Shown piece after piece: positions 14,488 through 21,098 of a stretch of 21,098 bases of DNA. Source of the stretch: UMGS1781 sp964389545 (lineage in GTDB: Bacteria; Bacillota; Clostridia; TANB77; CAG-508); assembly GCA_964389545.1 (NCBI GenBank), contig CAYMDN010000025.1:1-21098 (forward strand), given 5' to 3'. The notes under the pieces were generated by a model that saw nothing but the letters and a program-made list of their open reading frames with translations, was not told the DNA's origin and made no database searches. Numbering within the stretch: position 1 is the first letter of the stretch; each line of letters begins with the position of its first letter. A program made the translations under genes and the position numbers.

Positions 14488-15510
14488 TACGATTTTTAAT
14501 AACAAAAAGATATAAATTACTGAAAAAATACCTTGAAGTATTTTACCGATAAAATATGGTTTAATTGAAATTTTAGATTTAGATATAGTACTAAAAACTT
14601 GTAGTAATATAGATAGTCCACCAAAACCTAACAAAAAACTTATAAGGTATATCTTTGAATCAATAGATATTACAGGAATAGAACCCAAATCAAATAAACC
14701 ATTTGTTAATTCTAATAATCCATTAATAAAAGCGATTATTATTGAAGCATCTATATTTAAAGTAAATAAAACAGAATTTATTAAGAAGGCAATTAAACCA
14801 AGTACTTTACTATTAGTTAAAATAGAAAGAATAACAGAGAAGAATACAATAAATCCGCCTATCATAACAACAGATTTTATTCCGCTAAAAATACTTTTCG
14901 ATAACACTTCTCCCAAATTACAAAAATGTACATATTCTTTATTAATATTAAAATTTTTTTTATGAGCAGCTTTACTAGAAGAATACTTCCAAAATCTAAA
15001 AATAAAACCAACAGTAAGAGCAGAAATAATATGTACAACTAATAGTAAGATACCTAACTTAAAATTCGCAAAGATAGATATTCCAACTATTCCCAAAACA
15101 AAAAGTGGACCAGAATTATTTGTAAAAGATATTAGACGTTCCGCTTCTTCATCTGTACAGATGCCATTCTCTTTTAAATTTACAACCATTTTAGCACCAA
15201 CAGGATAACCACTTATAGTTCCCAAGATAAGCGCTAATGCGCCTTCACCAGGAACATTAAATAATGGACGCATTATGGGATTCAAAATATGTCCCAAAAT
15301 TGTAACAATATTAGTATATGAAATTAATTCTGTTGCAATAAAAAATGGTAATAAAGAAGGAAGTACAGAATTGTACCACATTGCAAGACCTCTTTTGGCC
15401 GCTTCCATATTACTGTTAGAGAATATAAGTAATGAAATAGTAAAAAGACATATAGCAAAAGGTAGGATTAGAGATTTGAATTTTATAATAATAAATCTAA
15501 AATTAGTCAT
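14485..15510 (-). CDS. ylbJ: YlbJ-like integral membrane protein (Gate domain)
   Basis: A membrane protein of 341 residues with about eight to ten hydrophobic helices. Motifs WYNSVLPSLLPFFIATEL, LILGTISGYPVGAKMV and LISFTNNSGPLFVLG are typical of YlbJ, a member of the nucleoside-recognition (Gate) domain family. In Bacillus subtilis YlbJ is needed for spore formation and is made in the mother cell; a homologue here is compatible with sporulation but does not prove it. An ATG at 15519 lies only one base after AAGGAG and is too close; the ATG at 15510 (MTNFRF) is better spaced. It is divergent from murG across a 120-base gap and converges on the surface-protein gene. Confidence 0.9.
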   Translation of the reverse strand: MTNFRFIIIKFKSLILPFAICLFTISLLIFSNSNMEAAKRGLAMWYNSVLPSLLPFFIATELISYTNIVTILGHILNPIMRPLFNVPGEGALALILGTISGYPVGAKMVVNLKENGICTDEEAERLISFTNNSGPLFVLGIVGISIFANFKLGILLLVVHIISALTVGFIFRFWKYSSSKAAHKKNFNINKEYVHFCNLGEVLSKSIFSGIKSVVMIGGFIVFFSVILSILTNSKVLGLIAFLINSVLFTLNIDASIIIAFINGLLELTNGLFDLGSIPVISIDSKIYLISFLLGFGGLSILLQVFSTISKSKISIKPYFIGKILQGIFSVIYIFLLLKIV

Positions 15511-15633
15511 ATTAAACATGCTCCTTGTTATATAAATATATTAATAGATAAGTGAAATATTCCTAAACATGTTGACTAAAAAATACTTATAATATAAAAT
15601 TAAAATAACTTTTTTATGAAAGGATAATGTTAT

Positions 15634-16734
15634 ATGAAAGTTATCATAGCTGCTGCGGGAACAGGTGGACACATAAATCCAGGAATAGCAATAGCAAACG
15701 AAATTATGAAAAACGATTCAGATTCAGAAGTACTATTTATAGGAACTGATGGAGGAATAGAAACAGACTTAGTTCCAAGAGCTGGATATAAATTAAAAAC
15801 ATTAGATGCTTATGGATTAGCTAGGAAAATAAGCATAAAAAATATAAAAAGAATGTACAAAACTTTAAAGAGCTATAAAGAAGCTAAAAAAATAGTAAAA
15901 GAATTTAATCCAGATATAATCATTGGAACAGGTGGATATATTTGTGGACCAGTTATTTCTGCAGGACTAAAATATAAAGTAAAAACAATGCTACACGAAA
16001 GTAATGCATTTCCAGGAATTGCTGTAAAATTACTTGCAAAAAAAGTTGACACAGTAATGGTCGGGTTTGAAGATACAAAGAAAAGATTACCTAAGGTAAA
16101 GAATATTGTAGTTACAGGAACCCCAACAAAAGTAAGTAAAATAAATTTATCAAATGAGATTAAAGATAAATTAAAAAAAGAACTACATATAAATAATCAC
16201 CTACCAATAGTATTAGTATTTGGTGGAAGTCAGGGTGCAGAATCTATAAACAATAGCTTATCAGATATAATTAATAATCATATGAACAATAACTATCAAA
16301 TTGTATGGGCTGTTGGAAAAAAGAATTATGAAGAAGTAAGAGCGAGAGTAAAAGATGAAAATAATGCCGAAATTTTACCATATATTTATAATATGGAAGA
16401 AGTTTTGAATTTAGCAGATATTGTAGTATCGAGAAGCGGAGCAATGACAATAACAGAAATAGCACGATGTCATAAACCAGCTATTTTCATACCATTCCCA
16501 TATGCAACAGAAAATCATCAAGAGTATAATGCAAGAGTTTTAGGAGATGTTGGTGCAGCAATAGTAATTTTGGATAAAGACTTAAATAGTCAAAATTTAA
16601 ATAGAACGATAAATGGAATGCTACAAAATGCAACACAATTAAACATAATGGAACAAAATGCAGAAAAAGTAGAAGTAAAAAATGTTGAAGAACGAATCTA
16701 TAACGAAATAGAAAAAGTACTAAATACACAGTAA
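15634..16734 (+). CDS. murG: UDP-GlcNAc:undecaprenyl-PP-MurNAc-pentapeptide GlcNAc transferase
   Basis: MurG adds GlcNAc to lipid I to make lipid II on the inner face of the membrane. The 366-residue protein is full length and shows the N-terminal glycine loop AAGTGGHINPG (7-17), IGTGGYICGP, LHESNAFPG, VTGTPTK, FGGSQGAESIN (donor-site loop) and SRSGAMTITEI with PFPYATENHQEYNA, all canonical. Upstream TTGACT (15572-15577) and TATAAA/TATAAT elements give only a poorly spaced promoter (10 or 15 bases). The gene is followed by a UDP-sugar pyrophosphorylase with a separate promoter, linking UDP-GlcNAc supply and use by position. Confidence 0.97.
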   Translation: MKVIIAAAGTGGHINPGIAIANEIMKNDSDSEVLFIGTDGGIETDLVPRAGYKLKTLDAYGLARKISIKNIKRMYKTLKSYKEAKKIVKEFNPDIIIGTGGYICGPVISAGLKYKVKTMLHESNAFPGIAVKLLAKKVDTVMVGFEDTKKRLPKVKNIVVTGTPTKVSKINLSNEIKDKLKKELHINNHLPIVLVFGGSQGAESINNSLSDIINNHMNNNYQIVWAVGKKNYEEVRARVKDENNAEILPYIYNMEEVLNLADIVVSRSGAMTITEIARCHKPAIFIPFPYATENHQEYNARVLGDVGAAIVILDKDLNSQNLNRTINGMLQNATQLNIMEQNAEKVEVKNVEERIYNEIEKVLNTQ

Positions 16735-16802
16735 TAAAGAGCATTAGATATGATAACAAATATACAAATAACCTTGTTTCAAATAGCAAATTTTTAAAAA
16801 AG

Positions 16803-16831
16803 TAGACAAAATTCTAAAAGTATGTTATAGT
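16803..16831 (+). promoter_or_regulatory. Promoter of the UDP-sugar pyrophosphorylase gene
   Basis: TAGACA at 16803-16808 and TATAGT at 16826-16831 are 17 bases apart, about 30 bases before the start codon. Confidence 0.65.
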
Positions 16832-16860
16832 ATCTTGCAGATTTACAAGGAGGCAATCTT

Positions 16861-18078
16861 ATGGACAAGATTGAAGAGGCAAGAAGCGTGCTTAAGAAGT
16901 ACAACCAGAATCATATAAAAGTGAATTCTGAAGAACTTGCAGAGCAGATATTAAGCATAGATTTCAAAAAGATTAGCAAGCTTTATGGTAAGGTTAATGA
17001 AGAAATGGAATTTGAAGATATTAAACCAGTAAAAGCTATTAATCCAGATAAATTGCCAAAAGAAAAAATAGATGAATATGTGAAACTAGGGGAAAATGCA
17101 GTAAGAAATAACAAATTTGCGGTTGCTGTTATGGCGGGAGGACAAGGAACACGATTAGGACATAAGGGCCCAAAAGGTACATTTAAAGTTAAGATTAATA
17201 ACAAGGAAAAATACTTATTTCAAATTATATTAGAAAAACTAATAAGAGCGAAAGAGAAATATAATGTAAATATTCCTTGCTATATTATGACTAGCCCAGA
17301 GAATAATAGTGACACAGTTAATTTCTTTGAAGAAAATAATTATTTTGGATATGATAAAGATTCAGTAAAATGTTTTATACAAAAAGATTTACCGCTTCTT
17401 AATGAAGAAGGCAAAATATTTTTAGGTGAGGACGGAAATATTAAGCAAGCATCTGATGGTAACGGCGGAATTTTTAATAGCATGAAAGAAAACAACATCA
17501 TTGATGAAATGAAAAAGAAAAAAATAGAATGGGTATTTATTGGAGCAGTTGATAATTTACTTGTAAAATATGTAGATACTTTATTACTTGGATTAGCTAT
17601 TAGTGAAAAAACTAAAATTGCAACTAGATCAGTAATTAAAGCAAATCCAGATGAAAGAGTAGGAGTAATCTGTAAACAAAATAACAAAATAAGAGTCGTA
17701 GAATACACTGAGATATCAAAAAAGATGAGAGAAGCAGTTGACGAAAATGGCGAAATGCTATTTGGAGAATCTCACATTATGTGTAATCTATTTAATATAA
17801 AGGCAATTGAAGTAGCAAGTACGAACAAACTCAAATATCATGTTGCACATAAAAAAGTAAACTATATAGATGAAAATGATAAATTAGTAGTTCCGGAAAA
17901 AGAAAATTGCTATAAATTTGAAAAATTTATTTTTGATAGTTTTGGGCTATTTGATAATATTACAGTTTTAAGGGGAAAAAGAGAAGAAGATTTTGCACCA
18001 ATAAAAAATGCTGAAGGTATAGATAGTCCAGAAACAGCAATAAAATTATATGAGGAATATGTTTCTAAAACAGTATAA
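16861..18078 (+). CDS. UDPGP-family UDP-sugar (probably UDP-N-acetylhexosamine) pyrophosphorylase
   Basis: A 405-residue nucleotidyltransferase of the UDPGP type 1 family, the family of eukaryotic UAP1 and UGP, distinct from bacterial GalU/GlmU. The nucleotide loop VMAGGQGTRLGHKGPKG lies at about 90-106. PCYIMTSPENN, FIQKDLPLL, SDGNGGIFNSM, FIGAVDNLLVKYVD and GESHIMCNLFN follow in the order seen in UAP proteins. It should couple UTP and a sugar 1-phosphate (GlcNAc-1-P most likely, GalNAc-1-P or Glc-1-P possible) to UDP-sugar in the cytosol. The place beside murG fits UDP-GlcNAc. The ribosome site AAGGAGG is near perfect and a terminator follows immediately. Confidence 0.88.
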   Translation: MDKIEEARSVLKKYNQNHIKVNSEELAEQILSIDFKKISKLYGKVNEEMEFEDIKPVKAINPDKLPKEKIDEYVKLGENAVRNNKFAVAVMAGGQGTRLGHKGPKGTFKVKINNKEKYLFQIILEKLIRAKEKYNVNIPCYIMTSPENNSDTVNFFEENNYFGYDKDSVKCFIQKDLPLLNEEGKIFLGEDGNIKQASDGNGGIFNSMKENNIIDEMKKKKIEWVFIGAVDNLLVKYVDTLLLGLAISEKTKIATRSVIKANPDERVGVICKQNNKIRVVEYTEISKKMREAVDENGEMLFGESHIMCNLFNIKAIEVASTNKLKYHVAHKKVNYIDENDKLVVPEKENCYKFEKFIFDSFGLFDNITVLRGKREEDFAPIKNAEGIDSPETAIKLYEEYVSKTV

Positions 18079-18088
18079 ATAAGATAAA

Positions 18089-18117
18089 AACACCTATAAT
18101 AACAATAGGTGTTTTTT
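18089..18117 (+). terminator. Terminator of the pyrophosphorylase gene, at the edge of yitT
   Basis: AACACCTAT (18089-18097) pairs with ATAGGTGTT (18105-18113) and a T-run follows, ending directly at the likely GTG start of the next gene at 18118. Confidence 0.88.
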
Positions 18118-18993
18118 GTGATATATAAAGAAGTTAAATTATCAACAAGTGTAAGAATATTTTTAACGGATTTAATGATGATTATAATAGGAACAATTTT
18201 AATGGCAGTTGGAGTAGATTTGTTTTTGGTACCAAGTAAACTTTCAACAGGCGGTTTTTCAGGTATAGGAACGGTTCTATATTATTTGCTTAATTTACCT
18301 GTAGGAACAACTACACTTGTACTTAATATACCATTATTTATTTTTACATTTTTTAAAATAGGAAAAAAGTTTGTTATTAGAACGGTTCTAGGGACATCGT
18401 TATTGGCATTTTTTTTAAATATTTTTGAGAAGGTTACTCCATTTACAGATGATAAAGTTTTAGCATTTATATATGGATCGATTTTAATGGGTATTGGAAC
18501 TGCAATTGTTCTTAAGGCTAAAGCTTCTACAGGCGGAACGGAGCTTTTAGCTAGTATAATAAAGGCATATAAACCACGATATAGAACAGGAGGATTAATT
18601 ACAGTTTTAGATACTATTATTGTAGGGATAAATGTTTTGTTCTTTAAGGATATTGAAGTTGCTTTATATTCTGGACTAGCTATATTTGTTATGGGAAAAG
18701 TTTTAGATATATTTTTTGAGGGAATTGATTTTTCTAAAATGTTATTAATAATTTCTGAAGAAGCGGAAACTATTTCGGAGCGAATAAATAAAGAATTGAG
18801 TAGAGGAACAACATTAATAAATGGATTAGGAATGTATAAGAAAGAAAAAAGAAAAATTCTTGTATGTGTATTATCTAGAAATGAAGTGAGAACTGTTATG
18901 GAAATTATAGAGGAATTAGATAAATCAGCTTTTACAATAATATCTAATGCAAGAGAAGTGTATGGAAAAGGATTTAAAAAGCAGGACACCTGA
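18118..18993 (+). CDS. YitT-family membrane protein (DUF161 + DUF2179)
   Basis: A 291-residue protein with an N-terminal membrane half of five or six helices and a cytosolic C-terminal domain. VDLFLVPSKLSTGGFSGIG, LNIPLFI, ASTGGTELLA and the C-terminal DKSAFTIISNAREVYGKGF are strong YitT signatures. Function in the family is unproven; some members are linked to transport. The start is uncertain: the frame is open from 18109, inside the preceding terminator, and neither GTG 18118 nor later codons has a Shine-Dalgarno site. GTG 18118 gives a normal N-terminus. The last codons (QDT) lie in the hairpin that ends the opposing Hfq-like gene, so the two genes converge and share sequence at the boundary of the GC-rich segment. 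Confidence 0.9.
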   Translation: MIYKEVKLSTSVRIFLTDLMMIIIGTILMAVGVDLFLVPSKLSTGGFSGIGTVLYYLLNLPVGTTTLVLNIPLFIFTFFKIGKKFVIRTVLGTSLLAFFLNIFEKVTPFTDDKVLAFIYGSILMGIGTAIVLKAKASTGGTELLASIIKAYKPRYRTGGLITVLDTIIVGINVLFFKDIEVALYSGLAIFVMGKVLDIFFEGIDFSKMLLIISEEAETISERINKELSRGTTLINGLGMYKKEKRKILVCVLSRNEVRTVMEIIEELDKSAFTIISNAREVYGKGFKKQDT

Positions 18994-19013
18994 TCAGACT
19001 TACTGACCAGGTG
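18976..19013 (-). terminator. Minus-strand terminator of the Hfq-like gene
   Basis: Arms 18987-18997 and 19003-19013 form an 11-position stem with one mismatch and a five-base loop. On the minus strand it is followed, after six bases, by five T (18980-18976). On the plus strand no T-run follows, so it is directional. Confidence 0.65.
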
Positions 19014-19033
19014 CCCGGAGACAGATGAGCTAT

Positions 19034-19339
19034 TTATGTAGTGGTGCTATACGCGCTGGATTCATCACCCGCTATTTCTCCGAAGGAGGCGGGAGAGATA
19101 GAAGAAATCGCGCGCTTGTAAATAAGTTTGGACTCCTTTTGACCATCGGGAATGAACTCGATGACGAAGTTGTCCTGACCGGTTACGATACCGGTCTCCT
19201 CATGGCTGTTCCTTAGAATTACAGCCACTCGCGCCTTTGCTTTGATGCTTCTGGAAATCCACTCGTGCTCACACCAGTAAGGATCCCGCGAGTCAGGTCG
19301 TGCAGCCGGCGCCGGAGGTTTTGCTCCTGGTTTACCCAT
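19034..19339 (-). CDS. Divergent Hfq-like Sm-fold RNA-binding protein
   Basis: A 101-residue protein. Residues 1-20 are a Pro/Ala-rich extension (GAKPPAPAARPD). Residues 27-84 align with Hfq. The N-terminal helix is WISRSIKAKARV. The Sm1 region is VAVILRNSHEETGIVTGQDNF, where Hfq usually has VxVFLxNG-KLxGxxxxFDNF. The Sm2 region KLIYKRAISSISP corresponds to the YKHAISTISP signature of bacterial Hfq. Differences are Gln55 for the Phe of FDNF, Arg76 for the His of YKHA, and loss of the NG turn. An acidic/Ser-Thr tail follows. It probably forms an RNA-binding ring, but RNA specificity may differ. The minus-strand ATG has an AAAGGAGA site seven bases upstream, a consensus promoter and its own terminator. 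The region is about 53% G+C by hand count, against 15-25% in neighbours, pointing to horizontal acquisition. Confidence 0.75.
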   Translation of the reverse strand: MGKPGAKPPAPAARPDSRDPYWCEHEWISRSIKAKARVAVILRNSHEETGIVTGQDNFVIEFIPDGQKESKLIYKRAISSISPASFGEIAGDESSAYSTTT

Positions 19340-19365
19340 GACGATGTCTCCTTTTATATTGTAGT

Positions 19366-19384
19366 CAGAGAAAACTGCTCTCTG
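19366..19384 (-). other. Hairpin in the leader of the Hfq-like gene
   Basis: CAGAGA (19366-19371) and TCTCTG (19379-19384) pair over six positions with a seven-base loop, within the predicted 5' untranslated region of about 46 bases and shortly downstream of the expected transcription start. Confidence 0.45.
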
Positions 19385-19392
19385 CGGGCAAC

Positions 19393-19422
19393 ATTATAAC
19401 ATTACTGATATTTTTATGTCAA
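19393..19422 (-). promoter_or_regulatory. Consensus promoter of the Hfq-like gene
   Basis: On the minus strand TTGACA (19422-19417) and TATAAT (19398-19393) are both perfect hexamers with an 18-base spacer. Transcription would start near 19386, divergent from rpsB. Confidence 0.75.
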
Positions 19423-19498
19423 TTATAATGGACAAATTTATAAAAACAATTAAATTAATATGTACATTTGAAAACATTATAAAAAAACTTGAAAAGTA

Positions 19499-19527
19499 TT
19501 GACATTGCATACAAAAATTGGTATACT
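19499..19527 (+). promoter_or_regulatory. Strong promoter of rpsB-tsf
   Basis: TTGACA at 19499-19504 and TATACT at 19522-19527 are 17 bases apart, with a TGG extended -10 directly before the second hexamer. Confidence 0.85.
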
Positions 19528-19533
19528 ATTATA

Positions 19534-19633
19534 GTTAAAAATATGCACACAAAATATCAGCTTAAGATTGTGCTATAAAAGTGTTCTTAAGTGCTAAAGA
19601 TTTTGTGGAGGTAATAACAAGGAGGAATGAAAA
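19534..19633 (+). promoter_or_regulatory. rpsB leader with inverted repeat
   Basis: The 100-base leader contains CTTAAG at 19561-19566 and again at 19586-19591, which can pair to a stem of about eight positions with flanking bases. Two purine-rich GGAGG elements follow, of which AAGGAGG (19619-19625) serves the ATG at 19634. Ribosomal protein operons are often autoregulated by such leaders; that is only inferred here. Confidence 0.45.
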
Positions 19634-20413
19634 ATGGCAGTAGTTGCAATGAAACAATTACTTGAAGCAGGTGTACATTTCGGACACCAAACAAAAAGAT
19701 GGGATCCTAAAATGGCTGAATATATTTATCAAGCTAGAAACGGTATCCATATTATTGATTTACAAAAGACATCTAAAAAAATTGACGAGGCATATGCGTT
19801 CGTAAAAGAAATAGCTGAAGAAGGAAAAGAAATTCTTTTCGTTGGAACAAAAAAACAAGCACAAGAATGTGTTAAAGAAGCAGCTGAAAAAAGTGGAATG
19901 TACTATGTTGACCAAAGATGGTTAGGTGGTATGCTTACAAACTTTAAAACAATCAGAACAAGAATTGACAGATTAAAAAAATTAGAAGCTATGCAAGAAG
20001 ATGGAACATTCGAGGTTTTACCTAAAAAAGAAGTTTCTAAATTAAAAAATGAAATGGAAAAATTACAAAAAAATCTAGGTGGAATTAAAGAAATGACAAG
20101 AATTCCAGGAGCAATATTCGTAGTTGATCCTAAAAATGAAAGAATAGCTGTTTTAGAAGCTAAAAAATTAGGAATTCCAGTTATAGGTTTAGTAGATACA
20201 AACTGTAGTCCAGAAGATGTTGACTACCCAATTCCAGGAAATGACGATGCTATCCGTGCTGTAAAATTAATTACAGATGTAATGGCTAATGCAGTTATTG
20301 AAGGAAAACAAGGAGAAATATTAGAAACTAACCAAGAAGAAAACGTTGTAGAAGAAGCAACAGAAGCAACTGATATGGAAGAAGTTGTTGCAGAAAATAA
20401 TGAAGAAGCATAA
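19634..20413 (+). CDS. rpsB: 30S ribosomal protein uS2
   Basis: Protein S2 of the small ribosomal subunit. The 259-residue sequence is full length, with AMKQLLEAGVHFGHQTKRW (6-24), YIYQARNGIHIIDLQKT, FVGTKKQAQ, YYVDQRWLGGMLTNFKTI, RIPGAIFVVDPKNE and GLVDTNCSPEDVDYPIPGND, all standard S2 segments. The acidic C-terminal extension (EENVVEEATEATDMEEVV) is longer than in some relatives. It is followed by tsf after 65 bases without a terminator, the usual bacterial order. Confidence 0.98.
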   Translation: MAVVAMKQLLEAGVHFGHQTKRWDPKMAEYIYQARNGIHIIDLQKTSKKIDEAYAFVKEIAEEGKEILFVGTKKQAQECVKEAAEKSGMYYVDQRWLGGMLTNFKTIRTRIDRLKKLEAMQEDGTFEVLPKKEVSKLKNEMEKLQKNLGGIKEMTRIPGAIFVVDPKNERIAVLEAKKLGIPVIGLVDTNCSPEDVDYPIPGNDDAIRAVKLITDVMANAVIEGKQGEILETNQEENVVEEATEATDMEEVVAENNEEA

Positions 20414-20478
20414 TTAATTTAGTAGCAGGTATGGCTAACTAAAACATAAAACATATTATTGATAAAGGAGGAACATAT

Positions 20479-21098
20479 ATGATAACAGCAAGTTTAGTTA
20501 AAGAATTAAGAGAAAAAACAGGTGCAGGAATGATGGACTGCAAGAAAGTTTTAACAGAAACAGATGGAGATATGGAAAAAGCAGCAGAGTTATTAAGAGA
20601 AAGAGGAATAACAAAAGCTGCAAAAAAATCTGATAGAATAGCAGCAGAAGGTTTAGTATATTGTTATTTATCTGATGATAAAAAATTAGGTGTTGTACTA
20701 GAAGTTAATGCAGAAACAGATTTCGTTGCTAAAAACGAAGAATTTAGAACATTTGTTGCTGATACAGCAGAACAAATTGCAAAAACAAACCCAGCAGATG
20801 TTGAAGAATTATTAGCACAAAAATCTGTAAAAGATTCTTCTAAAACAATTCAAGATATTTTAACAGATAAAATTGCTACAATCGGTGAGAATATGTCAGT
20901 TAGAAGATTTGCAAGATATGAATCAGAAGGATTAATTGAAACATATACACATGGAGATGGAAAAATTGGTGTTATGGTTGATTTCCCACAAGGAACATCA
21001 GAGGTTGCAAAAGACATATGTATGCAAGTTGCAGCTGCAAAACCAGAATATCTTAATGAATCAGAAGTTCCAGAAGATGTTGTAAATCATGAAACCAA
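20479..21098 (+). CDS. tsf: Elongation factor Ts, 3' partial
   Basis: EF-Ts releases GDP from EF-Tu so that it can reload GTP. The 206 visible residues run off the right edge of the window. The N-terminal UBA-like domain with LVKELREKTGAGMMDCKKVL (6-25) and the conserved TDFVAKNEEF are diagnostic, followed by IGENMSVRRFARYE of the core. The ATG at 20479 is preceded by AAAGGAGGA. It shares the rpsB transcript. Confidence 0.97.
   Translation, partial: MITASLVKELREKTGAGMMDCKKVLTETDGDMEKAAELLRERGITKAAKKSDRIAAEGLVYCYLSDDKKLGVVLEVNAETDFVAKNEEFRTFVADTAEQIAKTNPADVEELLAQKSVKDSSKTIQDILTDKIATIGENMSVRRFARYESEGLIETYTHGDGKIGVMVDFPQGTSEVAKDICMQVAAAKPEYLNESEVPEDVVNHET

Noticed and set aside
15572..15598. 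TTGACT and TATAAT before murG as a standard promoter
   Set aside because: Spacers are 10 or 15 bases, outside the normal range; promoter not called.
16735..16802. Search for a terminator after murG
   Set aside because: Short A/T repeats are present but no stable stem with a U-tract.
17340..17708. 122-codon minus-strand frame
   Set aside because: Antisense shadow inside the UDP-sugar pyrophosphorylase gene.
18282..18989. Long 235-codon open frame on the minus strand
   Set aside because: It lies wholly inside yitT, which has clear family motifs; no ribosome site or plausible protein pattern.
19025..19216. 63-codon plus-strand frame in the GC-rich segment
   Set aside because: It is antisense to the Hfq-like gene, whose promoter, ribosome site and motif content are much better.
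19627..19665. 12-residue open frame overlapping the rpsB start (ATG at 19627)
   Set aside because: Its ATG is one base from the GGAGG element, too close, and the frame overlaps rpsB; probably chance.

Overview
The window is AT-rich chromosomal DNA. Hand counts of ordinary coding stretches give roughly 15-25% G+C in the samples taken. Genes have strong Shine-Dalgarno sites (AGGAGG, GGTGA), frequent GTG/TTG starts, sigma-A type promoters (TTGACA-17-TATAAT) and compact hairpin plus U-tract terminators. Together with a YlbJ-type membrane protein, a YitT protein, a class B sortase fold, an LPXTG-like sorting signal and the MEP isoprenoid pathway, this points to a low-GC Bacillota, most likely an uncultured gut-type member of the Clostridia. 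The species cannot be named from this sequence.

Layout. Positions 1-1678: a 5'-truncated metallo-beta-lactamase-fold hydrolase, a small RBBP9/YdeN-type alpha/beta hydrolase and a small-multidrug-export family membrane protein, closely spaced as an operon. Positions 1694-2203: a self-contained unit of higher G+C (promoter, structured leader, a 102-residue membrane protein of unknown function, strong terminator). Positions 2248-3536: a membrane-anchored extracytoplasmic protein and a YgjV-like membrane protein. Positions 3575-5638: an alkaline-phosphatase-superfamily hydrolase and a sortase-B-like protein that has lost its catalytic His and Cys. Positions 5695-12613: MEP pathway genes dxr and ispF-ispE-ispD. 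They are separated by four tandem paralogues (one membrane anchor plus an acidic extracytoplasmic domain each) and one unrecognised helical protein. Positions 12655-13863: a HAD nucleotidase fused to an HD phosphohydrolase. Positions 14096-14437: a tiny secreted protein with an MPDTG sorting signal. Positions 14485-15510 (minus strand): ylbJ. Positions 15634-18078: murG and a UDP-sugar pyrophosphorylase, both acting on UDP-sugar metabolism for the envelope. Positions 18118-18993: a YitT membrane protein. Positions 18976-19422 (minus strand): a second self-contained, GC-rich unit encoding an Hfq-like Sm protein. Positions 19499-21098: rpsB and the 5' part of tsf.

Most of the window is housekeeping: isoprenoid precursor synthesis, peptidoglycan and UDP-sugar chemistry, and translation. 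The most unusual parts are the divergent Hfq-like cassette (about 53% G+C by hand count over 19021-19320) between yitT and rpsB, the second compositional outlier at 1694-2203, the preserved but active-site-less sortase, and the four-gene paralogue array. No rRNA, tRNA, CRISPR array, transposase or integrase was recognised.
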